Shown one piece after another: positions 20,215 to 29,382 of a stretch of 39,079 nucleotides of DNA. Below the pieces are notes generated by a model. That model searched no databases. It worked only from the letters and a program-made list of their open reading frames with translations, and was not told where the DNA came from. The stretch's first letter is position 1. Every line of letters starts with the position of its first letter. This DNA comes from a virus. A program made the translations under genes and the position numbers. The stretch lies in the IMG/VR virus record IMGVR_UViG_3300022707_000213, positions 1-39,079 of that record. One strand, given 5' to 3'.

Positions 20215-21564
20215 ATGGCAAATGAAATAAAAAGCTTATCACCACATTATAAAATTATTCCTTTCATTTCACCAAGGACAGGACTGATATCAACTGCCTA
20301 TACATTAAAGATATTTGTATGGATTGGCTTAAAGACTTCTGCCCCTATAGCTGAACACTTTAAAATCACCAAAAACAATGCTGAAGGGAGCGCAGGAAAT
20401 GATAGAGTAAACGTATCACGGCTTACCAGAGATTTTATAGACTTCACCCCTCAAACAACAAGTGGAGTTACTCAACTCCTAGATGGGAATAACCAAGCAT
20501 GGGTTAAAACAGTTGTATTTTATACCACGTCGGACGCAACAGAATTAACAATACCACAACTGTTGGATATTCAATTAATGTCTAAAGGGTTCGGTTATGG
20601 ATTTGATGGTGAGAATCCGCCACTACCTACAAACAAAATATTAATACCAAATAATAGTTACAAGGTAGATAAAAATGCAGGGCGTTTTGTTGTGCCTATT
20701 CTACTGGATGAAAGCGCGGGCAGTATTGATGCGGTCAATGACACTTTCAATATATTCTTTCAAGATACTGTACTTGATGTTTTGGCAAATGATAATCTAG
20801 GGTTTGCCCCGACTGTTATTTATACATTTGATGATTCTTCTTTTGGAGCAACTGACGGGTCTTTAAGTATAGAAAATGATACCATTAAATACAATGTCGG
20901 AAGTATTTTAAACACGCCTTTAACAGCAACTTACACCATCAAAGATAGTATCGGGGATGAAGATACTGCAACAATAACAATAAACATATCTGCATTACCT
21001 AGTGGGGTGACTGCGGTTGATGATTCTTATTTGGTTTTAAATCAAGGAGTTCAGAATCTAACAGTTCAAGACAACGATGTGGAGGGAACACCCCCAACAA
21101 CAATAACGGCAATAGATCAAACAGGAATAACAAGTGGAACACTGGCAATTGACGGCACTAGCGAGTTTATAATTTATACACCTAACGGAATAGTCCCGTC
21201 CTCAAATGAGACTTTTACTTATGATTTAACAGACACTATCACCACAGACCAAGGAACGGTAACTTTGCGGGTAAAGTCTGGCAGTGGTGGAGGCGGTGGG
21301 TCGTCTGTAAATATGAGTACAGCGGGGGAAACAGTAGCGGATGATGCGTGTCCTTTATCGTTAGCAACTGTAAGATTCCACGATGGTATATTTTCTTTAC
21401 CAGTCCTAAACGATAAGATATTTACCGATTCAGGGCTTACAGCTATTTTTGCAGGGGGAAGTAAATATTTTAAAATCCCAAGTGATAACGTAATCCAAAT
21501 AGATAATAGTGGCGTGGTTCTAAATGCAGGGGTCTGTATTGGTGGAATCTTTAATCCTTTTTAA
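20215..21564 (+). CDS. Virion/tail protein with two Ig-like (VCBS/cadherin-like) repeats
   Basis: 449 residues. Residues 1-165 form a structural domain. Two repeated Ig-like domains follow at about 172-260 and 267-355, each opening with Ala-Val-Asp/Asn-Asp and containing LDVLANDNLG or LTVQDNDVEG, as in VCBS/Big-type repeats of surface adhesins. A Gly/Ser linker (356-364) leads to a last domain (about 366-449). By position it may be the tail tube protein with surface-exposed Ig decorations that aid adsorption to glycans. That placement is inference. Confidence 0.65.
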   Translation: MANEIKSLSPHYKIIPFISPRTGLISTAYTLKIFVWIGLKTSAPIAEHFKITKNNAEGSAGNDRVNVSRLTRDFIDFTPQTTSGVTQLLDGNNQAWVKTVVFYTTSDATELTIPQLLDIQLMSKGFGYGFDGENPPLPTNKILIPNNSYKVDKNAGRFVVPILLDESAGSIDAVNDTFNIFFQDTVLDVLANDNLGFAPTVIYTFDDSSFGATDGSLSIENDTIKYNVGSILNTPLTATYTIKDSIGDEDTATITINISALPSGVTAVDDSYLVLNQGVQNLTVQDNDVEGTPPTTITAIDQTGITSGTLAIDGTSEFIIYTPNGIVPSSNETFTYDLTDTITTDQGTVTLRVKSGSGGGGGSSVNMSTAGETVADDACPLSLATVRFHDGIFSLPVLNDKIFTDSGLTAIFAGGSKYFKIPSDNVIQIDNSGVVLNAGVCIGGIFNPF

Positions 21565-21566
21565 TT

Positions 21567-22148
21567 ATGGCAGTAACAGTTATAAGTTTACCAGACAACG
21601 AAATAAATGACAGTTTTAATACTGACGCTACTTTTGACAGCAACAAATTAATAAAAAATGTCTGGGTAAATATTGAGGACTTAACAAATGACACTTCAAT
21701 AGAAATAACTTTTAATGGAGTGACTATAACTTTGAATGTTACTGAAGAATGTAGGTTCACTCCTGTTAATATATTGTTTCAAAATAAAGAGGGAGCAGAA
21801 CAAACATTACAATTCTTTAAACAAAGATCAGATACTTTAGACACCAGTAGAGAAACTTTTGAAAGTGATAGAGGGCAACCGAGTTTAGGCAATCATCAGT
21901 TCGTAGATTTCAATGTAAACGGTAAAGCAAAATTCACGGTTAATAGTGGGTTTGTAAGTGAAGATTTAAACGAGACTTTCAAGCAGTTATTTTTAAGTGA
22001 GCGGGTCTGGTGGGTTGAGGACGCTACAACACTAAATCCTATTAAAGTCTCGAGTACCAGTTTGGAGTTTAAGACAAGACAAAAAGATAGACTGATAAAT
22101 TACGAGGTAGAATTTGAATTTGCCTTTAACGAAATAAATACAATTTAA
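21567..22148 (+). CDS. Conserved tail protein of Bacteroidota phages
   Basis: 193 residues, beta-rich. ECRFTPVNILFQNKEGAEQTLQFF, FVDFNVNGKAKFTVNSGFVSED, FKQLFLSERVWW and LINYEVEFEFAFNEINTI fit a family commonly found between tail tube and tail tip genes in these phages. It may be a distal tail or hub protein. It is followed directly by a terminator-like hairpin. Confidence 0.65.
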   Translation: MAVTVISLPDNEINDSFNTDATFDSNKLIKNVWVNIEDLTNDTSIEITFNGVTITLNVTEECRFTPVNILFQNKEGAEQTLQFFKQRSDTLDTSRETFESDRGQPSLGNHQFVDFNVNGKAKFTVNSGFVSEDLNETFKQLFLSERVWWVEDATTLNPIKVSSTSLEFKTRQKDRLINYEVEFEFAFNEINTI

Positions 22149-22149
22149 A

Positions 22150-22180
22150 AAAAAGGGCTACTAAATAGCAACCCCTTCTT
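22150..22180 (+). terminator. Terminator-like hairpin inside the tail module
   Basis: After an A-run, AAGGG pairs with CCCTT and an inner GCTA (22157-22160)/TAGC (22166-22169) stem closes on a short loop; the T-rich end is weak. None of the three two-block motif copies lies downstream, so it may attenuate rather than end transcription. Confidence 0.5.
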
Positions 22181-22239
22181 AATTGTTTAATTTAAAACTC
22201 GCTGTGTGGGCAAGAAGATTGTAAATATACAAAAAATAA

Positions 22240-24600
22240 TTGATACTTAAACTATTCATAGGAAACGATAAGTTAGATTTATTCCCAGATGATAACATTA
22301 CTGTTAATTCATCGATAGCGGACACGCAAGATATAACCAAAATTACAGGTGACTTCATTAAGGATTTCACCGTACCAGCCAGTGATATTAATAATCGCAT
22401 ATTTAAACATTACTATGATGCTAGAATTGACAACTCTTTTGACGCGAGAATAAAAGTAGATGGGCGCATTGAATTAGATGGTATTCCTTTCAAGACAGGC
22501 AAATGGAGACTATCTAAAGTAAGAGTCAAAAGCGGACACCCTTCGGCATATACAATAACCTTCTGGGGTCTCCTTGTTAATCTTGAAACAAAACTAAGAA
22601 AAGATAAGTTAATAGATTTAGATTTAACAGCCTTTGACCATGACTACGATAGTACAAATTCTAAAACAGCGTTAACATCATCTTTATTTTCTGGTGCTAT
22701 AATTTATAACCTACTTGTTAAAAAGCAATACTTTTATAATTCAGATCCTACCGAAAACACGCAAACAGCTACCTTAGCAAATATAGCATTTGGAGGCGGA
22801 GCAAATACCGGAGTAGTTTGGGATGATTGCAGACCTTCCTTGCAGTTGCTAAAGATAATAGAAGCTATTGAAACTGACTTCAGTATTACTTTTAGTAGAG
22901 ACTTCTTCGGACGGTCAGAGTTCACAAATATTTATATGTGGCTAAACTCCAACACAACTACAAAGGTAGGGGGTTCGTTACAGGTAATTGATTGGGATGG
23001 TGGAGATACAACCAATGTAAACCTAACAACTAACAAAGGTACTTTTCTGGCTCAAGACACATCTGGTTCAAACGACAGTATAAAATGGAAACACACACTA
23101 ACAATCACTCCGGCAGCAGGAAGCGAAACAATAGAATATAAAATAAAACTATTTGTTGACGACGTACTAACAAAAGAATCCTCTCATGTAGGAACAAAGA
23201 ACCAAAAATTTACATTAAAATTTAATGGCGGCGAAAAGACATTTGTATTATTTTATGAAATTGAAACAGACCAGGAGTTCGATTATACAGCGTCTTGGTT
23301 ACAAAAAAGAATATCAACACTTTCGGGAACCCCATCGGCTAATTTTACCACAACAGCCTCATTAAACGTCGTGCCTAGTTTCTTCACAGTAAAAGCCAAC
23401 CTACCAGATATAACTCTTGTAGACTTTTTAAAAGGACTTTTTAATATGTTCAAGCTTGTGGTTATTCCACAAGACGACGGAACTGTATTTGTAAACACTT
23501 TAAATGATTTCTATGACCAAGGTAAATTAATAAACGTTACAAAACACATAGACTTTAAAACTGTAGACGTTGCAAGAGGTGATATTCTTAATGAGATCAA
23601 TTTCAATTTTGAAGAACCCAAAACCATATTAAACATACAATTTGAAAAAAACAACAATATAGCCTATGGAGATAATGAGGCTGAACTTACAGATGAAAAC
23701 GGTGAGCCTTTAGATGGTGATACTTTAGATTTTCAAATCCCTTTTGAACAGGTTGTGTACGAAAGACTGCTTGATCTTATAGATAATTCAGAGACAAATG
23801 TACAATATGGGGCTATTGTAGATGAAGAAATAAACGGAGTTAATCCCAAGGCTCACCTTTTTTACAATATTAACACCGAAATAGGCACTAAAAAGATAGG
23901 TTTTATTGATGAAGTAGGGGCAAAAAGCGACTTAGGATCGTTTATTAACACGGCAAGTCACACAAATACCTATGAAAATCAACAATTTGCCTTACTATTT
24001 GATAGTGAATTTAGTACTTGGAACGGGGAGCTTATAAATAACACCCTATTTAGTAACTATCACGAGCAGTATATCTCTAATATCTTTAATATAAAGCGCA
24101 GAAACTTTAAATTTCTGGCAGAATTACCACTTGACATATTAATCTCTATGAAACTCAATGATGTTTTAAAGATCAAAGAGGAATTTTATAGGATTGACAA
24201 TTTTAACCAGAATTTAATTACAGGAAAAACAACTTTAAACCTTATAAATGCATTTGATGTAGTCATAGGGGCGTTTACTCCTAGTGAAACTAGTATATTT
24301 GTTGACTTTAAAGCGCAACAGGCAAGTATTTTTGTAACCTTCTTAGACGACTTTAGTTTTGTAAAGGTAGATAACGGATTTGGAACGGCATTTATAACGG
24401 TGACAAGTTCTGGAAGCAATGTATTCTTTGATTTCACAAAAAACGAAACAGGATTTGACCGGGATATGTTTATAGATTTTACAGACAATCCAACAGGCAA
24501 AACATTTACGGTTTTTTTAAACCAAGAAAAGAAAATAGTAACAGCGGATTCTACTATAATAACGGCAGACTCCACATTAATAACAGCAGATAATGGCTAA
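22240..24600 (+). CDS. Large tail-tip/baseplate-like protein
   Basis: 786 residues from a TTG; a TAA lies immediately upstream in frame, so the start must be here or later. The N-terminus (LKLFIGNDKLDLFPDDNITVNSS ... TGDFIKDFTVPASDINNRIFKH) is typical of large tail proteins in flavobacterial phages. The centre is beta-rich with ITLVDFLKGLFNMFKLVVIPQDDGTV, like tail hub proteins. The C-terminus ends in a short tandem repeat of Thr-Ala-Asp-Ser-Thr. Likely part of the tail tip that contacts the host. Confidence 0.65.
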   Translation: MILKLFIGNDKLDLFPDDNITVNSSIADTQDITKITGDFIKDFTVPASDINNRIFKHYYDARIDNSFDARIKVDGRIELDGIPFKTGKWRLSKVRVKSGHPSAYTITFWGLLVNLETKLRKDKLIDLDLTAFDHDYDSTNSKTALTSSLFSGAIIYNLLVKKQYFYNSDPTENTQTATLANIAFGGGANTGVVWDDCRPSLQLLKIIEAIETDFSITFSRDFFGRSEFTNIYMWLNSNTTTKVGGSLQVIDWDGGDTTNVNLTTNKGTFLAQDTSGSNDSIKWKHTLTITPAAGSETIEYKIKLFVDDVLTKESSHVGTKNQKFTLKFNGGEKTFVLFYEIETDQEFDYTASWLQKRISTLSGTPSANFTTTASLNVVPSFFTVKANLPDITLVDFLKGLFNMFKLVVIPQDDGTVFVNTLNDFYDQGKLINVTKHIDFKTVDVARGDILNEINFNFEEPKTILNIQFEKNNNIAYGDNEAELTDENGEPLDGDTLDFQIPFEQVVYERLLDLIDNSETNVQYGAIVDEEINGVNPKAHLFYNINTEIGTKKIGFIDEVGAKSDLGSFINTASHTNTYENQQFALLFDSEFSTWNGELINNTLFSNYHEQYISNIFNIKRRNFKFLAELPLDILISMKLNDVLKIKEEFYRIDNFNQNLITGKTTLNLINAFDVVIGAFTPSETSIFVDFKAQQASIFVTFLDDFSFVKVDNGFGTAFITVTSSGSNVFFDFTKNETGFDRDMFIDFTDNPTGKTFTVFLNQEKKIVTADSTIITADSTLITADNG
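24538..24594 (+). repeat. Threefold ~21-bp imperfect tandem repeat at the 3' end of the tail-tip gene
   Basis: Three in-frame units encode Ile/Val-(Ile/Leu)-Thr-Ala-Asp-(Ser-Thr). Base-level differences between units show it is old rather than a recent slippage. Confidence 0.7.
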
Positions 24601-25669
24601 GCAAACAATAGGAATAGGTGCAGCACCTAACGACGACACGGGGGATGCTTTAAGGGATGCATTCGATAAAACAAATGATAACTTTAATGAGGTTTACGAC
24701 GGGGGTGATATAGATACAAGACAATACACGACGGGAATAGCAAACCCTGCATATAAGGAGGGGCTAGTGTTTTATGATGATACTAAAAAATCGATATCGT
24801 ATTACAATGATGAACCAGATACCACTATAAACATAGGGCAGGAGTTAGTTGTAAAAGTTCACAATGACAACGGGTCAATAATGCTTAACGGCACAGCAGT
24901 TAGATTAGACGGAAATGTTATTGCAGGTATTCCTACAATTATAAAATCAAAAGCGGACACGGTTGTTAATGCCAACGCTTTAGGGCTTGTAACTCATGAT
25001 GTTGGAATAGGAGAAACTGGCTATGTTACTGTATGGGGTTCGGTTGGAGATTTAGATACTTCGTCTTTTACGGCGGGGGATATAATATTTGTTTCAGCAA
25101 CAACGGCGGGGGATATAACAAATGTAGAACAAGAAATTTTAAAACCTATAGGACTTGTTTTGATATCTTCTGCAACCATAGGACAGATTTTAGTATCTCA
25201 AAAACCCGTGATTAATATTACGGCTTTGGGACAAATAGGTGCTTTAGTAGGCTCTACTCAAGCAATAACCACAACCCCAGAGGGTTTAGAAATTTATACA
25301 AACACGCCATTCGAACAAAATGTCGATGTTGTACAAACAGGGGCTAGTCCTTTTACGGCTGAAATGTTACCATTAACAGTAGGGGCAACAGGATTTTATA
25401 GGGTTGCATTTTCAATAACAATATCAAGTGCTACAAATACCTCATTTATATTTGAGCTATATGTTAATAATATAGCTACTGGAATACTAGGAGAAATTGA
25501 TTTAAGTAACGCAAATACAGATTCAGGGAGTACTTCTTTTAGCGCAATAAGCCCAACAAAAATAGACAACACGGATGATGTTGAAATATTTGTTTATACA
25601 GATAGTGGAACACCAACTTTCACTTGTGAGAGCGCGGTATTTAATATTGACAGAATTGGAAACGTATGA
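24593..25669 (+). CDS. Tail fibre-like protein with IGIGAAPNDDTGD N-terminus
   Basis: 358 residues. The N-terminal QTIGIGAAPNDDTGDALRDAFDKTNDNFNEVY is a motif found at the N-termini of many phage fibre proteins, where it attaches the fibre to the virion. The remainder is Gly/Thr-rich beta structure, with a C-terminal globular jelly-roll-like part (GFYRVAFSITISSATNTSFIFELYVN). Overlaps the previous gene by 8 bp. Probable adsorption apparatus. Confidence 0.7.
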   Translation: MAKQTIGIGAAPNDDTGDALRDAFDKTNDNFNEVYDGGDIDTRQYTTGIANPAYKEGLVFYDDTKKSISYYNDEPDTTINIGQELVVKVHNDNGSIMLNGTAVRLDGNVIAGIPTIIKSKADTVVNANALGLVTHDVGIGETGYVTVWGSVGDLDTSSFTAGDIIFVSATTAGDITNVEQEILKPIGLVLISSATIGQILVSQKPVINITALGQIGALVGSTQAITTTPEGLEIYTNTPFEQNVDVVQTGASPFTAEMLPLTVGATGFYRVAFSITISSATNTSFIFELYVNNIATGILGEIDLSNANTDSGSTSFSAISPTKIDNTDDVEIFVYTDSGTPTFTCESAVFNIDRIGNV

Positions 25670-25815
25670 TAGAAATTATAAAAGCATTACAGGCATTTGA
25701 CCATTATGGAGGCGGTGAGGAAATAGAAATTGCTAAAGGAAAGCATGAATATGTTACAAGTTGGAGGGGATTTAAACGTAAAATAATAAGAGCATGGCGT
25801 AATAGGAGGCTATAA
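25666..25815 (+). CDS. 49-residue basic protein before the tape measure gene
   Basis: Starts by ATGA overlap. An acidic/Gly-rich middle (HYGGGEEIEIAKGKHEY) and a strongly basic end (RGFKRKIIRAWRNRRL). Placed between fibre and tape-measure genes; may be a small tail assembly factor. Confidence 0.55.
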   Translation: MIEIIKALQAFDHYGGGEEIEIAKGKHEYVTSWRGFKRKIIRAWRNRRL

Positions 25816-25826
25816 ATGGAAATATT

Positions 25827-27503
25827 ATGAGCATAGAAAAAACAATAGTATTAAAAGTTGATAGTAAACAAGCAGTAAAAAGCTTTGATCAACTCGGTGA
25901 TATTATTAATGAGCAAAAACAAATCACTATTGAGTTTGAGGAGGAGTTAATAAGGCTAGAGCGTCAATTAAGCAGAACTTCTAAATCCAATTTACCGGCA
26001 CAAAAAAGGATAAAAGGACAAATAGTTGGTATAAAAGACGCTTTAAAAGACCAAAGGGTGTCTCTAAAGAGGCTTAATTTAGAACAAAAACAATCACGGG
26101 GTGCGACTACGGACTTAGCCAAAGCATTTGGGGGTCAAAGGAATACACTTACTAATTTAAGTGCTGTAACAGGTGGTTATGCTAATCAATTATTTTCCGT
26201 TTTTGATTTATTTCGCAGCGGTATAAAACAAATTAAAGCTTTTGTAATAGCTCAAAGAGCGGCATTTATAGCAACAGGGATAGGTATTTTTTTAATTGCA
26301 TTGGCTGCTATTGCTGCTAATTGGGATAAAATCATCGAATTTATTAAAGGGGCTAATAAAGAACTTCAAAAGCAAATAGATCAAAGTATTGAGTTACAAA
26401 AATCTACAAAACTACTCATAGATTTAAAAGATTCTGAAATAAAACTAGCAGAAAAAGAAGGGCGTTTAACAGACGTGTTAATAAAACAAAAAATAGCTTT
26501 AATTAAATTACAATCAACATTAAACGATGAAGAATTACAAGGATTAGAAACACGAGCTTTAACATTAAAAGCATCTGCTTTAGAATTAACTACAAGAGAG
26601 AAAATATTAAGAGCTGTTTTAAATGCCGTTAATGCAGGTACTGGAAACGCATTTATATTAAAAACACAATTAGCAGATTTAGAAAAATTTAATGAAATAA
26701 CAAATTTAATAACACAAGCAAGAAAGGAACAAATAGATTTAGCCATACAATTATTTGATATAGAAAACCCCGATGTAAAGAGGGAAGATGTTATTTCATC
26801 GGGAATAGGTGAGCAACTACAAAGAGATAGAAATATCGAGGAAAAGTCTTTAGAGCTTCAATTAGAATTTTTAAATAAACAGTTAGAATTAGTACAACAA
26901 AATGAAGATGATAAATTTAAAATTCAAACAGACGGCTTAGTTAAAGTTGCAGCAGCACGGGCTAAGGATAGACAAGACCAAAGTAATTTAGATAATGCCC
27001 TTGCACAACAAGAAGAAGATAGGGAACAGGCTCTTGCTGATTTTAAAGTTAATATAGGTAAAAGCACTATAGGGCTTCTAGGGGCAATAGCCAGAGAAGG
27101 TAGCGCGATTGCTAAAGGTGTTCAAGTAGCCCAAGCTACAATTGCAGGAATAGAAAGTGTTATAAATACATTTAAAACAGCATCGGCTTCTCCAATTACT
27201 ACTTTTTTCCCTGCATATCCTTTTGTTCAAGCTGGAATTGCGGGAGCTTTTAGTGCCGTTCAAATCCAGAAAATAATATCTACAGACCCGTCAGGCGGTG
27301 GAGGCGTTGCCCCACTTACAGGAGGGGGTGGAGGACAAACAGCAGCCCCTAGTTTTAATTTAGTGGCGGGAAGCGGGACAAATCAAATCGCTGAAAGTCT
27401 TGCAGGCGACCCAGTACCTATACAAGCTTTTGTGGTTTCAAGCGCGGTTACATCGGCTCAATCCCTAGATCGTAATATCGAAAACGAAGCTTCTTTCGGG
27501 TAA
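25827..27503 (+). CDS. Tape measure-like protein
   Basis: 558 residues. An N-terminal coiled-coil region (about 1-100), a hydrophobic segment (about 143-165), a long central coiled coil (170-400), a second hydrophobic Gly/Ala-rich region (about 410-480) and a Gly-rich C-terminus with GGGGVAPLTGGGGGQ. This is the usual layout of short tape measure proteins of Bacteroidota phages, which set tail length and help DNA entry. Its last 46 bp are overlapped by the minus-strand HNH gene, so its end may have been rebuilt by that insertion. Confidence 0.7.
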   Translation: MSIEKTIVLKVDSKQAVKSFDQLGDIINEQKQITIEFEEELIRLERQLSRTSKSNLPAQKRIKGQIVGIKDALKDQRVSLKRLNLEQKQSRGATTDLAKAFGGQRNTLTNLSAVTGGYANQLFSVFDLFRSGIKQIKAFVIAQRAAFIATGIGIFLIALAAIAANWDKIIEFIKGANKELQKQIDQSIELQKSTKLLIDLKDSEIKLAEKEGRLTDVLIKQKIALIKLQSTLNDEELQGLETRALTLKASALELTTREKILRAVLNAVNAGTGNAFILKTQLADLEKFNEITNLITQARKEQIDLAIQLFDIENPDVKREDVISSGIGEQLQRDRNIEEKSLELQLEFLNKQLELVQQNEDDKFKIQTDGLVKVAAARAKDRQDQSNLDNALAQQEEDREQALADFKVNIGKSTIGLLGAIAREGSAIAKGVQVAQATIAGIESVINTFKTASASPITTFFPAYPFVQAGIAGAFSAVQIQKIISTDPSGGGGVAPLTGGGGGQTAAPSFNLVAGSGTNQIAESLAGDPVPIQAFVVSSAVTSAQSLDRNIENEASFG

Positions 27504-28177
27504 CGAGTTTTTTCGTATCTTGATTTTTCTATATGGTCTTTTATCCATAACGGTTGCATATTAGTATAATGACAAAGTTTTTTTACTTCGTCTAAAGTTT
27601 CCACAGATGAAAACGGAACTTTATGATCTGTATGCCACTCCTTTTTATTTTCCCAAGTCATGCCTTTGGTGAATTGATTTTCAATATGCTTTTTTAGTTC
27701 CTCAAAGGAGCATCCTATATAAGGCTCTATTGAATTTTTCTTTTGATATTTATTATTTTTAAAAGCGCACCAGATAGAACTCCTAAGATATTCATTAAAA
27801 GGAGTAATGTTTTCTTTTCTGTATTGTCTCATTTTTTTTCGCGCCACCTTTAGCAATTTCTTTTGCTCTATTTTTCTTTTATTTTCTCTTATTCTATGAC
27901 CGAATTTTTTTTCACGCCAAGCATATACTCTTTGTTTTACTGCTTCGGGGTTTTCTAAATATTTTTTTCTCTTATATTCCTTTCTACTTGGTTTATTTTT
28001 TAATATAATTATCTTCATTTTTTCTGGATTTTTTTTAATCCATTGATAAGTTGCTCGGTTGCTACATTCTTTACATTCATACCTAAGCCCGTCAGGGGAT
28101 GGCTTAGATTTATAAAAATTTTCTTTAGTTTTTGAGATACCACACTTAGTACACGTTTTCATAGTTGTATTTTCCAT
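27458..28177 (-). CDS. HNH endonuclease on the minus strand
   Basis: 239 residues from the ATG at 28177; ATG 28162 (MKTCTKCG) is an alternative. An N-terminal zinc finger (CTKCGISKTKENFY ... CKEC), a long basic helical region, then the HNH core (WHTDHKVPFSS ... HYTNMQPLW). It is a free-standing homing-type endonuclease. It runs against all surrounding genes, sits exactly between the tail and capsid modules, and overlaps the tape-measure 3' end, marking it as a mobile insertion. Confidence 0.85.
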   Translation of the reverse strand: MENTTMKTCTKCGISKTKENFYKSKPSPDGLRYECKECSNRATYQWIKKNPEKMKIIILKNKPSRKEYKRKKYLENPEAVKQRVYAWREKKFGHRIRENKRKIEQKKLLKVARKKMRQYRKENITPFNEYLRSSIWCAFKNNKYQKKNSIEPYIGCSFEELKKHIENQFTKGMTWENKKEWHTDHKVPFSSVETLDEVKKLCHYTNMQPLWIKDHIEKSRYEKTRYPKEASFSILRSRD

Positions 28178-28192
28178 TTCGTAAACATATAA

Positions 28193-28219
28193 CAAAAATA
28201 TTAAATATTACCAAAAATA
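28193..28219 (-). promoter_or_regulatory. Possible host-type promoter for the minus-strand HNH gene
   Basis: On the minus strand TATTTTTG occurs twice (complement of 28193-28200 and 28212-28219), matching the Bacteroidota -7 box TAnnTTTG. A TTTTG lies about 22 nt upstream of the gene-proximal copy. Spacing is slightly long, so this is tentative. Confidence 0.3.
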
Positions 28220-28222
28220 CCA

Positions 28223-28252
28223 CAAAATTATATTTCTCGTGTTCTACTTGTA
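28223..28252 (+). promoter_or_regulatory. Two-block late-promoter-like motif, copy 2
   Basis: CAAAAT (28223-28228), 12 nt, GTTCTA (28241-28246) in CGTGTTCTACTTGTA. The motif ends at the ATG of the protease gene (28252). If it is a promoter, the transcript would be nearly leaderless. Confidence 0.55.
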
Positions 28253-29382
28253 TGAAGACGTACCAAGCAGTTTTTAAAGAAGGGGAGAAAAATGTATTTT
28301 CAATTTCATGTGTTGATGACCCCGCAATGAAAGCTATGTTTATAGCTCTTAAAAAAGACAACAAACTAGAACCCTATAAAATACAATTCGCAGAAGTAGA
28401 CAAAAAAGAACATACCCTTTTAGGAGTGGTACTTGTTCCAGACAGACCTATTTATAGAAATCAAGAAGGAGAAGAGTTCTTCATAAACTTCTCTAAAGAA
28501 ACCATTAGACAATCAGCACATAATTTTTTTCAAAGTGGTTTTCAATTAAATTCTAGCTTAGAGCATGAAGAAGAGGTGACAGGTGTTTCTTTTGTTGAAA
28601 GTTGGATAATTAAAGACCCTAAAAATGACACTGCAAACGCTTATGAATTAAGCAGTGAAGATATTGTCGAGGGTGCATGGGTTATTAAGATGAAATGTGA
28701 TAACGATGAAGTTTATAATAAAGCTTTAAACGGTGAAATTAACGGCTTCTCGATAGATGGTTTTTTTGGACTAGAAGAAATAAATTCAAATAATATGGAA
28801 GATACAATAAAAACAAGTTTTGCTAAAATGACAAATGACCTTCTTATAGCGTTAAAATTAAAGAAAGGAGAAATCAAACTAGGGATGGTTAAGTCGGAGG
28901 ACGGCAGCATTACTTTTAATTACGATGGTGACACGCCACAACCAGGACAGGCTATTTGGATAGTTGCAGAGGACGGCACTACAGTTCCTGTTCCGCCAAC
29001 CACAGGATCGGATGGGATTGCTTTAGACGACGGTACTATTTTAGTAGTCGAAGAAGAAGGAATAATAGCAATGATTAAACCTAGAGAAGAACAAAATTTA
29101 GACGAAAATAATATGGGAACAGGCGATGTGAGTAACGTAATTAGTCAAGTACAGGAAAATATTAAATCTATTATGATTAAGTACGACGAGGATTTTAATA
29201 AGAAGTTTTCAGATTTTAAAGCAAAATTAACAGACTTGAAAAAAGAGAATGAAACTTTAAAAAAGCAGGTTTTAGAATTATCAGATGCACCGGCATCAAA
29301 ACCTATTAGCGGAAAGCCTCGTCAAAAAGCACCGGCACACTCAAAAGAAAGTTTAATGGAATATTTAAATAACAACTTATAA
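28252..29382 (+). CDS. Capsid maturation protease (XkdF-like) with scaffold-like C-terminus
   Basis: 376 residues from ATG 28252; the upstream extension reads through the promoter motif. The N-terminal domain (ISCVDDPAMKAMFIAL, LLGVVLVPDRPIYRNQEGEEFFINFSKETIRQ, LNSSLEHEEEVTGVSFVESWII, ALNGEINGFSIDGFF) matches XkdF-type phage serine proteases. The C-terminal part has a coiled coil (KFSDFKAKLTDLKKENETLKKQVLEL), as expected of a fused scaffold. It would drive prohead assembly and then cleave scaffold. It precedes the capsid genes as usual. Confidence 0.75.
   Translation: MKTYQAVFKEGEKNVFSISCVDDPAMKAMFIALKKDNKLEPYKIQFAEVDKKEHTLLGVVLVPDRPIYRNQEGEEFFINFSKETIRQSAHNFFQSGFQLNSSLEHEEEVTGVSFVESWIIKDPKNDTANAYELSSEDIVEGAWVIKMKCDNDEVYNKALNGEINGFSIDGFFGLEEINSNNMEDTIKTSFAKMTNDLLIALKLKKGEIKLGMVKSEDGSITFNYDGDTPQPGQAIWIVAEDGTTVPVPPTTGSDGIALDDGTILVVEEEGIIAMIKPREEQNLDENNMGTGDVSNVISQVQENIKSIMIKYDEDFNKKFSDFKAKLTDLKKENETLKKQVLELSDAPASKPISGKPRQKAPAHSKESLMEYLNNNL

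Noticed and set aside
24186-24575. 129-codon minus-strand open frame inside the tail-tip gene
   Set aside because: It mirrors a strongly coding plus-strand frame, has low-complexity Ser/Val content and no motif, and similar antisense frames occur throughout this AT-rich genome.
25033-25215. 60-codon plus-strand frame inside the fibre gene
   Set aside because: Gly/Cys-rich out-of-frame reading of a repetitive Gly/Thr coding segment with no start context or family resemblance.
28165-28251. N-terminal extension of the XkdF-like protease
   Set aside because: It lies in the intergenic region with the late motif and overlaps the HNH start; ATG 28252 begins the conserved part.
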